Assembly (NCBI GenBank): GCA_023399295.1
Contig: JAEWQF010000066.1
Span: 1 to 40,762, forward strand
Direction of reading: 5' to 3'
Source of the DNA: Bacteroidota bacterium
GTDB taxonomy: Bacteria > Bacteroidota > Bacteroidia > Bacteroidales > Dysgonomonadaceae
DNA length: 40,762 nt
The position numbers and the translations under genes are program-made. This document shows, piece by piece, positions 33,197 to 40,326 of the stretch (positions are counted from its first letter, which is position 1; every line of letters starts with the position of its first letter). A model generated the notes under the pieces. That model was not told where the DNA came from and ran no database searches. It saw only the letters and a program-made list of their open reading frames with translations.

Positions 33197-34537
33197 ATGA
33201 AGACTATTTGCATTTACTTCCAGATCCACCAACCCTTTCGGTTGAAACGGTATCGCTTTTTCAATATTGGCAGAGACCCATACTATTTCGATGACTATGC
33301 CAACGAGGATATCCTGCAACAGATCGCTGCACGCTCCTATGTACCGGCAAACCGGATGTTGCTTGATCTGGTGAACCAATACAAAGGGCAGTTCAAGGTC
33401 TCCTTCTCCATATCCGGTGTGGCGCTGGAGCAAATGGAGATATTCGCACCCGAGGTGATCGACGGGTTTCGTGAACTGGCTAAGACCGGTCATGTGGAAT
33501 TTCTGGCTGAGACCTATGCCCATTCGTTGTCCAGCCTGTTCGATCCCGAGGAGTTCTGCAACCAGGTGCAGCAGCATGCCGAACGGATTGAGATGCTCTT
33601 TGGCAAGAAGCCAACAGTGGTGCGGAACACCGAACTGATCTATTCCGATGAGATTGCCGAAATGGTCTACGACATGGGATACAGGGGGATGATCACCGAA
33701 GGTGCCAAGCATGTACTTGGCTGGAAGAGCCCCAATTATGTCTATCAGGCAGCCACCCGTCCCGAAATGAAGCTGTTGCTCAAGAACAGCCGTTTCAGCG
33801 ACGACATCACCTATCGGTTCTCGAACTACAGCTGGAATGAGTACCCGCTAACAGCCGAAAAGTTTATTGCCTGGATAGCAGCCACTCCACCCGAGGAGGA
33901 GTTGATCAACCTCTTCATGAACTATGAGACACTGGGGAACCTGCAGCCATTGCACACCGGCATCCTGGAGTTCTTCAAGGCATTACCCCGCTTTGCGATG
34001 GAGAAGGGGATGGGCTTCACCACCCCCGGTGAAGCACTCAACAGCCACCAACCCATCGGCACGATGCTTGTGCCAAACACCATCTCCTGGTCGGATGAAG
34101 AGCGCGATGTGAGTGCCTGGCTGGGTAACAAACTGCAACAGAGCGCCCTCAAGTCGCTCTATGAAGTGGGTGAGAGAGTACGTCTCTGCACCGACCGGCG
34201 ACTCAAACAGGATTGGATCTATCTTCAGTCGAGCGACCACTTCTATTACATGTCAACCAAGCATTTCGGCACCGGAGAAAGCCAGTTCAGTCCTTACATG
34301 TCGCCCTACGATGCGTTCAACAACTACATGAATGTGTTGAGCGATTTCATTGGACGGGTGAGGTCGCAATACCCCGACACGGTAGACAACGAGGAGTTGA
34401 ATGCCCTGCTCACCACCATCCACAACCAGGAGATGGAGATCAAGCGGCTCCAGTTGGAACTGAAAACAGTAATCGGCAGTAACGAGGAGTTGTTGGTGGA
34501 AAAAGGGAAACGAAAGAAATCACTGAACGAGAACTAA
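33197..34537 (+). CDS. GH57-family alpha-amylase / alpha-glucan-acting enzyme
   Basis: A 446-residue cytoplasmic protein with the GH57 conserved regions: 'HQPFR' (His11), 'GHVEFLAETYAHSL' (about 98-111), and 'VVRNTELIYSDEIA' with the likely nucleophile Glu146, then 'RGMITEGAKHVLGW'. The C-terminal 35 residues (about 405-446) form a charged helix that may be a coiled coil. GH57 includes amylases, 4-alpha-glucanotransferases and branching enzymes. In this operon without glgB, a branching or transferase role is as plausible as hydrolysis. It begins 20 bases after the glycosyltransferase and ends at a strong terminator. Confidence 0.92.
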   Translation: MKTICIYFQIHQPFRLKRYRFFNIGRDPYYFDDYANEDILQQIAARSYVPANRMLLDLVNQYKGQFKVSFSISGVALEQMEIFAPEVIDGFRELAKTGHVEFLAETYAHSLSSLFDPEEFCNQVQQHAERIEMLFGKKPTVVRNTELIYSDEIAEMVYDMGYRGMITEGAKHVLGWKSPNYVYQAATRPEMKLLLKNSRFSDDITYRFSNYSWNEYPLTAEKFIAWIAATPPEEELINLFMNYETLGNLQPLHTGILEFFKALPRFAMEKGMGFTTPGEALNSHQPIGTMLVPNTISWSDEERDVSAWLGNKLQQSALKSLYEVGERVRLCTDRRLKQDWIYLQSSDHFYYMSTKHFGTGESQFSPYMSPYDAFNNYMNVLSDFIGRVRSQYPDTVDNEELNALLTTIHNQEMEIKRLQLELKTVIGSNEELLVEKGKRKKSLNEN

Positions 34538-34557
34538 GTAAATCACCTATTTCAAAT

Positions 34558-34587
34558 AAAAAAAGGAGCCAGCAGGCTCCTTTTTTT
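34558..34587. terminator. Bidirectional terminator between the glycogen operon and rny
   Basis: Seven A's, GGAGCC (34565-34570), loop AGCA, GGCTCC (34575-34580), seven T's. It is symmetric, so it works on both strands for the two convergent transcripts ending at 34537 (+) and 34618 (-). Confidence 0.93.
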
Positions 34588-34617
34588 ATTTGTTGACAAC
34601 ATTCCTTGTCAAACCGT

Positions 34618-36147
34618 TTACTTGGCGTAGCTAACAGATCTCGTTTCACGGATCACGGTGATCTTCACCTGACCCGGGTAGGTCATCTCAGTCTGTATCT
34701 TGCGTGCAATCTCATCCGACAGCTTTTCGGTTTCCTGGTCGTCGATCTTGTCGGCACCCACAATGACGCGCAATTCACGACCCGCCTGGATGGCATAGGT
34801 CTTCACCACACCGGGATAGGACAACGCCAGGTTCTCCAAGTCGTTCAGTCGCTTGATGTATGCCTCCACAATTTCTCGGCGGGCACCGGGACGGGCACCC
34901 GAGATGGCATCACACACCTGCACAATGGGTGCCAGCAAGGTGTTCATCTCTACCTCGTCGTGGTGGGAACCGATGGCATTGCATATTTCCGGTTTCTCCT
35001 TGTACTTCTCTGCCATCTTCATCCCCAGCACAGCATGTGGCAACTCAGGTTCATCGTCAGGCACCTTGCCAATGTCGTGCAGCAGACCGGCCCTTTTTGC
35101 TTTCTTCGGGTTGAGGCCCAGCTCGGACGCCATGATGGCACACAGGTTGGCCACCTCACGGGAGTGTTGCAGCAGGTTCTGCCCATAGGAGGAGCGATAC
35201 TTCATCTTGCCCACCATGCGGATCAGCTCCGGGTGAAGGCCATGGATACCAAGGTCGATCACGGTTCGCTTACCGGTTTCGATGATCTCCTCCTCGATCT
35301 GTTTCTTCACTTTCGAGACCACCTCCTCAATGCGCGCGGGGTGGATGCGCCCATCGGCCACCAGCTGGTGTAGCGAGAGACGGGCAATCTCACGGCGTAC
35401 CGGGTCAAAGCCGCTGAGTACAATCGCTTCAGGCGTGTCATCCACCACGATCTCCACACCGGTGGCGGCCTCCAATGCACGTATGTTACGTCCTTCACGA
35501 CCAATGATCCGTCCTTTCACCTCATCGGAATCGATGTGGAAGACGGTGACCGAATTCTCGATGGATGTCTCGGTAGCCACCCGCTGGATCGACTGGATCA
35601 CGATGCGTTTGGCTTCCTTGTTGGCAGTCATCTTGGCCTCCTCCATGATGTCGTTGATGAAAGACTGTGCGCCGGTCTTGGCTTCCTCCTTGAGTGATTC
35701 CACCAGTCGTTCTTTTGCCTCCTCGGCCGACAGACCGGAGATTGCTTCCAGCTTTTCCACCGACTGGCGATGGAGCCGGTCCATTTCGATGTTTTTCTTT
35801 TCCAGAAACTCCTGCTGGTTGCTGATGTTCAGTTTGAGATCATCGATCTCGGTCGATTTCTTGTTCAGCTCCTCCTGTTTCTGGTTGAGCGACATCTCAC
35901 GCTGCTTGAGCCTGTTTTCGGTCAGTTGTATCTTGGTTATCCTGGCGTTGGCCTGCTTCTCCGCCTCTGCTTTCATCGCCATGGTCTCTTCCCTGGTTTC
36001 CAGCAATATCTTTTTCCTGACCACTTCGGAATCCTTTTCCGCGTCGCTGATGATCTTCTGCGCGCGGGAGTTGGCCGACTTACCGGTCAGGAACCAGGCG
36101 ATCACCGCTCCGATTGCCAGTCCGATAATCCCTATTACTATTTCCAT
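34618..36147 (-). CDS. rny: Ribonuclease Y
   Basis: A membrane-anchored endoribonuclease that starts mRNA decay. 509 residues, the usual length. One N-terminal transmembrane helix (about 3-20), a long Lys/Glu-rich coiled coil (about 28-190), a KH domain with the GREG loop ('IIGREGRN', 214-221), and an HD domain with His328, His357-Asp358 ('LLHDIGKV'), His395-His396 and Asp413. The N-terminal 'VIGIIGLAIGAVIAWF' fits the family start. It lies downstream of zapA on the same strand, separated by a 251-base structured region. Confidence 0.97.
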   Translation of the reverse strand: MEIVIGIIGLAIGAVIAWFLTGKSANSRAQKIISDAEKDSEVVRKKILLETREETMAMKAEAEKQANARITKIQLTENRLKQREMSLNQKQEELNKKSTEIDDLKLNISNQQEFLEKKNIEMDRLHRQSVEKLEAISGLSAEEAKERLVESLKEEAKTGAQSFINDIMEEAKMTANKEAKRIVIQSIQRVATETSIENSVTVFHIDSDEVKGRIIGREGRNIRALEAATGVEIVVDDTPEAIVLSGFDPVRREIARLSLHQLVADGRIHPARIEEVVSKVKKQIEEEIIETGKRTVIDLGIHGLHPELIRMVGKMKYRSSYGQNLLQHSREVANLCAIMASELGLNPKKAKRAGLLHDIGKVPDDEPELPHAVLGMKMAEKYKEKPEICNAIGSHHDEVEMNTLLAPIVQVCDAISGARPGARREIVEAYIKRLNDLENLALSYPGVVKTYAIQAGRELRVIVGADKIDDQETEKLSDEIARKIQTEMTYPGQVKITVIRETRSVSYAK

Positions 36148-36398
36148 ACTTGTTGTTGTTAATGATTAATATTCACCTTCCTGTTTCAATTCTAATTAAC
36201 AGGGAGGGTGTTCTGTTCTATTATTTGATATGACTTTGTTCAGTTTATCCTTCATATGGCATCACCTTCTCTCCTGCAATGCAAGATGGTGTACCACTAC
36301 ACTTGGCTTCTAACATACAAAACGCACTCAATCGGACAGATGACTCATCTGTTCAGAAAGGGTGCGTGCGTTGATTCCTGATTGATCAGGACAATGAG
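36148..36398 (-). ncRNA. Structured zapA-rny intergenic region, candidate 6S-type RNA
   Basis: A 251-base gap with several strong secondary structures on the minus strand. In order they are a hairpin TCCTGA-TCAA-TCAGGA straight after the zapA stop; an outer stem AACGCAC / GTGCGTT (36366-36372 with 36321-36327) that encloses asymmetric internal loops and a hairpin ACAGATGA-G-TCATCTGT (36336-36352), then TTTTG; a CACC...GGTG stem enclosing CTTGC-ATT-GCAGG; and an ATATGA / TCATAT stem. The stem-bubble-hairpin shape, and the place between zapA and rny, suggest a 6S or 6S-Flavo RNA; from memory, 6S RNA is annotated at that place in some Bacteroidetes. Boundaries are not known. The first structure may instead be a zapA terminator. 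Confidence 0.35.
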
Positions 36399-36713
36399 TT
36401 ACTGTTTCAGATAGTGATCCAGGTCGTTGATCAACAACCCGATCTTCTCTTCAAAGGGTTTCGTGTCATTTTTGTCACCGAGAGAAAAATTCTCAGCCAA
36501 TGCCTGTATGGCTGTCATAGCCACAAAGTCCTGTGTCGTCATACCGGAGTGATCCCCTCCATAGGCAACGCGGTATTGGTTTATTTTTCTGTTTATCCTG
36601 GCGGCGGCATCGCGAAAAGCCTGCTCCTCCGATCTCCTGATTTTCAAGGGATATCTCTTGCCGGCTATCTCCAATGTCAATAAAAACTTATCGTCGCCCA
36701 TCACATAAATCAT
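36399..36713 (-). CDS. zapA: Cell division protein ZapA
   Basis: Binds FtsZ and bundles protofilaments at the division site. 104 residues (100 if Met5 is the start). ZapA pattern: 'LTLEIAGKRYPLKIRRSEEQAFRDAAARINRKINQYR' (beta hairpin then helix), then 'FVAMTAIQALAENFSL', and a C-terminal coiled-coil helix 'EEKIGLLINDLDHYL' that makes the tetramer. It starts six bases after the stop of the coiled-coil gene upstream, which suggests translational coupling and supports a shared role in the Z ring. Confidence 0.92.
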   Translation of the reverse strand: MIYVMGDDKFLLTLEIAGKRYPLKIRRSEEQAFRDAAARINRKINQYRVAYGGDHSGMTTQDFVAMTAIQALAENFSLGDKNDTKPFEEKIGLLINDLDHYLKQ

Positions 36714-36719
36714 TAAAGG

Positions 36720-37010
36720 TTATTTCAATAAATTTATGCATTTATCAACTTCTCGCACCAGTTTTGACAGTCGCTGTTTCGCAGCATCCACATCGACGGA
36801 AGCAGCGGTAATTGTTCGCGCTAGCTTCAGACTGTCATATTTTGTTTTCAAGCCATTCAAATCGGTGACCGCTTCATCGATCTGTTGCTGCCTTGTTTTC
36901 AGCTCTCTTTTAAGCAGGGCATTTTCCTCTTTCAGTGAATCACACAGGAACATCACCTGTTTGATGCGTACTTCCAGATCGACAAGCAGCTTTCTATTTT
37001 CGTCCGTCAT
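36720..37010 (-). CDS. Small coiled-coil protein, ZapB-like
   Basis: A 96-residue, almost entirely helical protein with heptad hydrophobics: 'LEVRIKQVMFLCDSLKEENALLKRELKTRQQQIDEAVTDLNGLK' in pieces, with no signal peptide. Placement directly before zapA, and a short coiled coil with 'LKEENALLKREL', fit the proteins usually annotated as ZapB-like in Bacteroidetes, but similarity to E. coli ZapB is low and mostly compositional. It is the first gene of the zap unit and sits behind a full-consensus promoter about 100 bases upstream. Confidence 0.8.
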   Translation of the reverse strand: MTDENRKLLVDLEVRIKQVMFLCDSLKEENALLKRELKTRQQQIDEAVTDLNGLKTKYDSLKLARTITAASVDVDAAKQRLSKLVREVDKCINLLK

Positions 37011-37115
37011 ATGAAACGAGCCTCAAAATTATTTCACTCCAGCACCTGATTCTTGCGTGTTCCATATACCCTCGCGTGAACAAATGAAATAATCGCATGA
37101 AAACAAAAATTCAGG

Positions 37116-37146
37116 CAAATATAGGAATTGTGGGAGACTTTTACAA
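37116..37146 (-). promoter_or_regulatory. Consensus promoter of the zapB-like/zapA unit
   Basis: On the minus strand TTG (37144-37146), 20-base spacer, TATATTTG (37116-37123): both elements match the Bacteroidetes consensus exactly. Transcription would begin near 37111, leaving a leader of about 100 bases. Confidence 0.75.
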
Positions 37147-37193
37147 GTGAAATCTTTTTATTTTTCAAACATTCATTCCTTTATGATCATTTT

Positions 37194-37224
37194 CTGTTCT
37201 TCTGGTTGAGATATTGTATCTTTG
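37194..37224 (+). promoter_or_regulatory. Promoter for the B3/B4 protein gene
   Basis: TATCTTTG (37217-37224) matches the -7 consensus exactly. CTG sits 20 bases upstream in place of TTG. The predicted start, near 37230, gives a short leader before either candidate ATG (37243 or 37261). Confidence 0.55.
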
Positions 37225-37242
37225 GAATTCTTTTGAAGAGGA

Positions 37243-37956
37243 ATGCATCATGAGAAAAGCATGAGAAAGATCGATATTGAAGTAAGCGACAAAATTCTTC
37301 AGGCTTGTCCCGATTTTCAGTTGGCAGCGATTGTCTGCAAGGTGAGGAACAATGACTTCAACGAGGCACTGTGGAGGGAAATTGATCGCTTTACAGCCCA
37401 TTTTGGTGGTGCCTACAGGATGGAGGAGGTCAAGCTGCGCCCGGCGATCCATGCCACGCGCGAAGCATACAAGAGACTGGGTAAGGACCCCAACCGCTAC
37501 CGTCCCTCCGCGGAAGCACTCTGCAGGCGGATCCTGAAAGCACAGGAGCTGTATAAGATCAACACCCTGGTCGATCTGATCAACCTGGTCTCACTGAAGA
37601 CAGGCTACTCCATTGGCGGCTTCGACCTCGACAGGATTGAAGGTGATCTGATACTGGGTGTGGGTGAAGCCAATGAACGCTTCGAGGCCATCGGCCGGGG
37701 CCTGCTGAATATTGAAGGGTTGCCGGTATACCGAGACAACAGGGGAGGCATCGGCACCCCCACGAGTGATGAGGAGCGTACAAAAATCACCACCGGCACC
37801 ACCCACCTGCTGATGATCATCAACGCCTACTCTGGCGAGGAAGGATTGCAGGAGGCGGTGACCTATTCGGTGGATTTGCTGAAACGGTTTGCCGGTGGCA
37901 GTGAGATGGGATCCTGGTGTCAATATCGATTAGAAAAAAGCCTACTAAGCCATTGA
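37243..37956 (+). CDS. B3/B4 tRNA-binding-domain protein (PheRS-beta-like, COG3382)
   Basis: A 237-residue protein (231 if Met7 at 37261 is used, which gives the more natural 'MRKIDIEVS' start). It matches the stand-alone B3/B4 domain that occurs as the editing fold of phenylalanyl-tRNA synthetase beta: 'RPAIHATREAYKRLGKDPNRYRPSAEAL', 'INTLVDLINLVSLKTGYSIGGFD', 'GDLILGVGEANERFEAIG', and 'YRDNRGGIGTPTSDEERTKI'. Stand-alone members are often proposed to hydrolyse mischarged aminoacyl-tRNA or to bind similar ligands; none is assigned here. It is transcribed alone, divergent from the zap unit. Confidence 0.88.
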   Translation: MHHEKSMRKIDIEVSDKILQACPDFQLAAIVCKVRNNDFNEALWREIDRFTAHFGGAYRMEEVKLRPAIHATREAYKRLGKDPNRYRPSAEALCRRILKAQELYKINTLVDLINLVSLKTGYSIGGFDLDRIEGDLILGVGEANERFEAIGRGLLNIEGLPVYRDNRGGIGTPTSDEERTKITTGTTHLLMIINAYSGEEGLQEAVTYSVDLLKRFAGGSEMGSWCQYRLEKSLLSH

Positions 37957-38127
37957 TTAACTTTATTTTACTTAATTTATTTGCTTGTCGGCATTCTGTA
38001 GGTTATTATTGCAATGCGTAATTAATTCTTTACTTGTTGCAAAATCATGCAAAGATTGTTTTTTTTTGGATGTATTTTGCACTCTCCGTTGTCGTTCTTC
38101 AAAGTTACAGCAATCCTCAAAACAAAA

Positions 38128-38973
38128 ATGTTGTGCAAATGTATTGTGTTTGGACTTGCCTGGATACTTGTGTATGGTACACATCGTCTCGTCGGACAAA
38201 ACATTGATCAGGCAACTCACAGGGCAAGTTTCATGTTCTCATACAAAACAAAGTGCAATCAAACTGCATTTGCGAAAGAAGAGATTATGTACCTGGATAT
38301 CGGCACTTTCGCTACAAGGTATTACGGTGTAAATGAAGTAATCAGAGATTCTGTAAAGTTGGCGGGTATCAGACAAGGTCTTTCACCCCATGAAATAGTG
38401 GAAAAGTGCAGAAATTACAGGAGAGGGATTAAAACAACCATTTACACCAATTTTCTGGAAAGAAGCATCCAGGTTACAGATGGGCTGATAGATTATTATT
38501 GCTATGAGGATCAACTGGTTCAACCGAAATGGGTAATGTCACAAGAATCAAAAATAATTGTAGGCTACTACTGTAAGGAAGCAAAAGCAAATTACCGGGG
38601 AAGAAATTGGACAGTCTATTTCACTGAACAGATAGCGATGAGTTACGGTCCATGGAAACTCTGGGGATTGCCGGGTATGATTGTAGAAGCGTATGATGAT
38701 AAAGGGTACTTTCATTTTCTGATGCAGGGTTTTGAATCTTTAAAAGAACAACAACCCCTGGTATTCAAGCACAAGAACCTAACGGGAGAAAATTACCCCA
38801 CCATCACAAAATCGGAATTTCAGCGACTGGAGAAACTATTCTATCGGGATTTTGTGGAATTTACAAGATTATTCATCATGGAAGGCAAAGGATCCATCAT
38901 ACTTGATCAGGAGCAAAAATACCGGCAATTCATCAATGAAGGAGGATTATCCTACATTCCGCTGGAACGCTGA
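38128..38973 (+). CDS. GLPGLI-family exported protein (first copy)
   Basis: Start placed at ATG 38128, which opens a signal peptide (hydrophobic 'CIVFGLAWILVYG', cleavage near LVGQ). The longer frame to 38047 adds a second, unlikely hydrophobic stretch. 281 residues. Family markers: 'MYLDIG' near the N-side, 'IIVGYYCKEAKANYRGRNWTVYF', and the defining motif 'GPWKLWGLPGMI'. It ends in 'SYIPLER'. GLPGLI proteins (TIGR01200) are Bacteroidetes-specific, extracytoplasmic and of unknown function, often beside outer-membrane TonB-receptor-like proteins, as here. A second copy lies 360 bases on. The two share the 'GPWKLWGLPGMIV' stretch exactly. Confidence 0.9.
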   Translation: MLCKCIVFGLAWILVYGTHRLVGQNIDQATHRASFMFSYKTKCNQTAFAKEEIMYLDIGTFATRYYGVNEVIRDSVKLAGIRQGLSPHEIVEKCRNYRRGIKTTIYTNFLERSIQVTDGLIDYYCYEDQLVQPKWVMSQESKIIVGYYCKEAKANYRGRNWTVYFTEQIAMSYGPWKLWGLPGMIVEAYDDKGYFHFLMQGFESLKEQQPLVFKHKNLTGENYPTITKSEFQRLEKLFYRDFVEFTRLFIMEGKGSIILDQEQKYRQFINEGGLSYIPLER

Positions 38974-39065
38974 CCAAATGAAACTGTTTCCTGATATTAA
39001 CATGGGCTTTGTTGTTTATTGACTTTATATTAACGTGATAATATCAATTGGAAAAAAATTCATTT

Positions 39066-39073
39066 TAATTTTG
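39066..39073 (+). promoter_or_regulatory. Probable -7 box for the small peptide/GLPGLI pair
   Basis: TAATTTTG matches TAnnTTTG exactly. The nearest TTG is only 15 bases upstream, so the -33 element is doubtful. Transcription would begin near 39079, about 53 bases before the peptide's ATG at 39132. Confidence 0.4.
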
Positions 39074-39131
39074 ATAATCTATTCTTTTTCAATGAACTAA
39101 ATAATTGTCAAACATCCTAAATTTCACAATC

Positions 39132-39329
39132 ATGAAAAAGTTATTTTTATTTACGGTTGGGTTATTTGTACTAGCGGGATTGGCTGTCGCAAATCATAAT
39201 TATTGTTTTCTCACATCTTGTGGAGAAGGTGCTTGCTTGACTACCACGAAAGAACTCTCCATGGATATGCAATTAGCCATTTATGATAGTTTAGAAATGG
39301 ATTTTTGTGGCGTCATGCCGTGGGATTGA
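39132..39329 (+). CDS. Small exported cysteine peptide linked to GLPGLI proteins
   Basis: A 65-residue protein. The start is ATG 39132, which begins a clean signal peptide (MKKLFLFTVGLFVLAGLAVA, cleavage before Asn21). The frame is open to 39105 but adds a poor N-terminus. The mature part is about 45 residues with four cysteines: YCF, SCGE, GACL and, near the end, FCGV. 'TSCGEGAC...' at the front and 'FCG' at the end could form a two-disulfide or cyclic product. It is acidic (Glu/Asp-rich middle) and ends MPWD. Its stop is three bases before the second GLPGLI start, so the two are coupled. I recognise no named family. It is more likely a secreted peptide than an enzyme. Confidence 0.75.
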   Translation: MKKLFLFTVGLFVLAGLAVANHNYCFLTSCGEGACLTTTKELSMDMQLAIYDSLEMDFCGVMPWD

Positions 39330-39332
39330 CAA

Positions 39333-40151
39333 ATGTGGACGAATAATCGACTTCTTTGTGCAATATTTCTAGTAATAATGCCATTCTTGGCTCAGGCACA
39401 AGAAATATTGGGAGATGCCAATTATCGGGGTATATATGAATTTCGTTTCAAAACAACTGAGAACCAGACTGATTTTTCTCGTCCCGATTTGATGTACCTT
39501 GATATTGGGGAAAATGTATCGGCTTTTTATAGCCGAAATAATTGGCTCAGGGATTCTGTCGTTCGAAACAGCGTTTCACTTAATTTATCAATAGGAGAGT
39601 TAGCCAACAGAAGGAGTCAGTTTCAACGAGGAACTACCACCATGTACTATACTTTACACAATGATGCGAGTAGATTGGTAGTGGAGGGATATGCCCTTTT
39701 CTCCTATTACAACGAACCCCTTCAAATGCCTCAGTGGATCATAAAAGATGAAATACTGGTGGTAACAGGGTATCACTGTAAAAAAGCTGTTGCCAATTAC
39801 CTGGGTCGCAAATGGAGTGTATTTTTCGCACCCGATATTCCAATAAATGAGGGCCCGTGGAAATTATGGGGATTGCCCGGGATGATTGTATATGCCACGG
39901 ATAGTGATCGTTATTTCGAGTTTCAATTGATTTCTTTTGAAGAATTGAAAAAGCCAGCATTCATTTCTGTTTTTTTGGAAGACAGTGAAAAGAAACCATA
40001 TGCGAACAGGACAAAAAAAGAGTTTCGGCGTTATGAAAAGCTCTATTACGAAGAGCCGATGAGTTTCTTTCGGTTAGCTTATGGCGTTTTGTCCATTTCA
40101 TCTTCAAGAACACCCCAAAAAAACCCCCACATTCCTTTAGAGCCATGGTAA
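39333..40151 (+). CDS. GLPGLI-family exported protein (second copy)
   Basis: A 272-residue protein with a signal peptide (about 1-22, cleavage after AQA). It shares with the first copy 'MYLDIG', 'RDSV', 'GYHCKKAVANYLGRKWSVFF' (conserved Cys), the exact 'GPWKLWGLPGMIV', and a C-terminal 'IPLE' (here HIPLEPW). The rest of the sequence is clearly divergent, so the pair is an old duplication. It starts three bases after the stop of the small cysteine peptide, indicating translational coupling. The start of an outer-membrane protein gene follows 176 bases later. Function unknown, as for the family. Confidence 0.92.
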   Translation: MWTNNRLLCAIFLVIMPFLAQAQEILGDANYRGIYEFRFKTTENQTDFSRPDLMYLDIGENVSAFYSRNNWLRDSVVRNSVSLNLSIGELANRRSQFQRGTTTMYYTLHNDASRLVVEGYALFSYYNEPLQMPQWIIKDEILVVTGYHCKKAVANYLGRKWSVFFAPDIPINEGPWKLWGLPGMIVYATDSDRYFEFQLISFEELKKPAFISVFLEDSEKKPYANRTKKEFRRYEKLYYEEPMSFFRLAYGVLSISSSRTPQKNPHIPLEPW

Positions 40152-40326
40152 GGGACTATTTTTCAATCTAAAACAGCATAAGTAACATTTTCTTTTTTTG
40201 CTAAAATGATTGTGCACATTACGTATCAAATCACAACAATGAGACAAAATGATACATCTAAACATTCAAATCATCATTTGAAGTTGATTATTTAATAATG
40301 GCAACTATCTAGTAAACAGATAAGGT
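40152..40326 (+). other. Short intergenic region before the outer-membrane protein gene
   Basis: An A/T-rich gap of 175 bases. A perfect 7-bp inverted repeat TTCAAAT-CATC-ATTTGAA lies at 40265-40282; it has no T-run, so it is more like an operator or RNA hairpin than a terminator. No exact TAnnTTTG box was found. The near match TAAGGTTTG at 40321-40329 overlaps the presumed start codon. Confidence 0.45.

Noticed and set aside
35282..36169. A 295-residue plus-strand frame opposite rny
   Set aside because: Serine-rich reverse translation of the coiled-coil region of ribonuclease Y.
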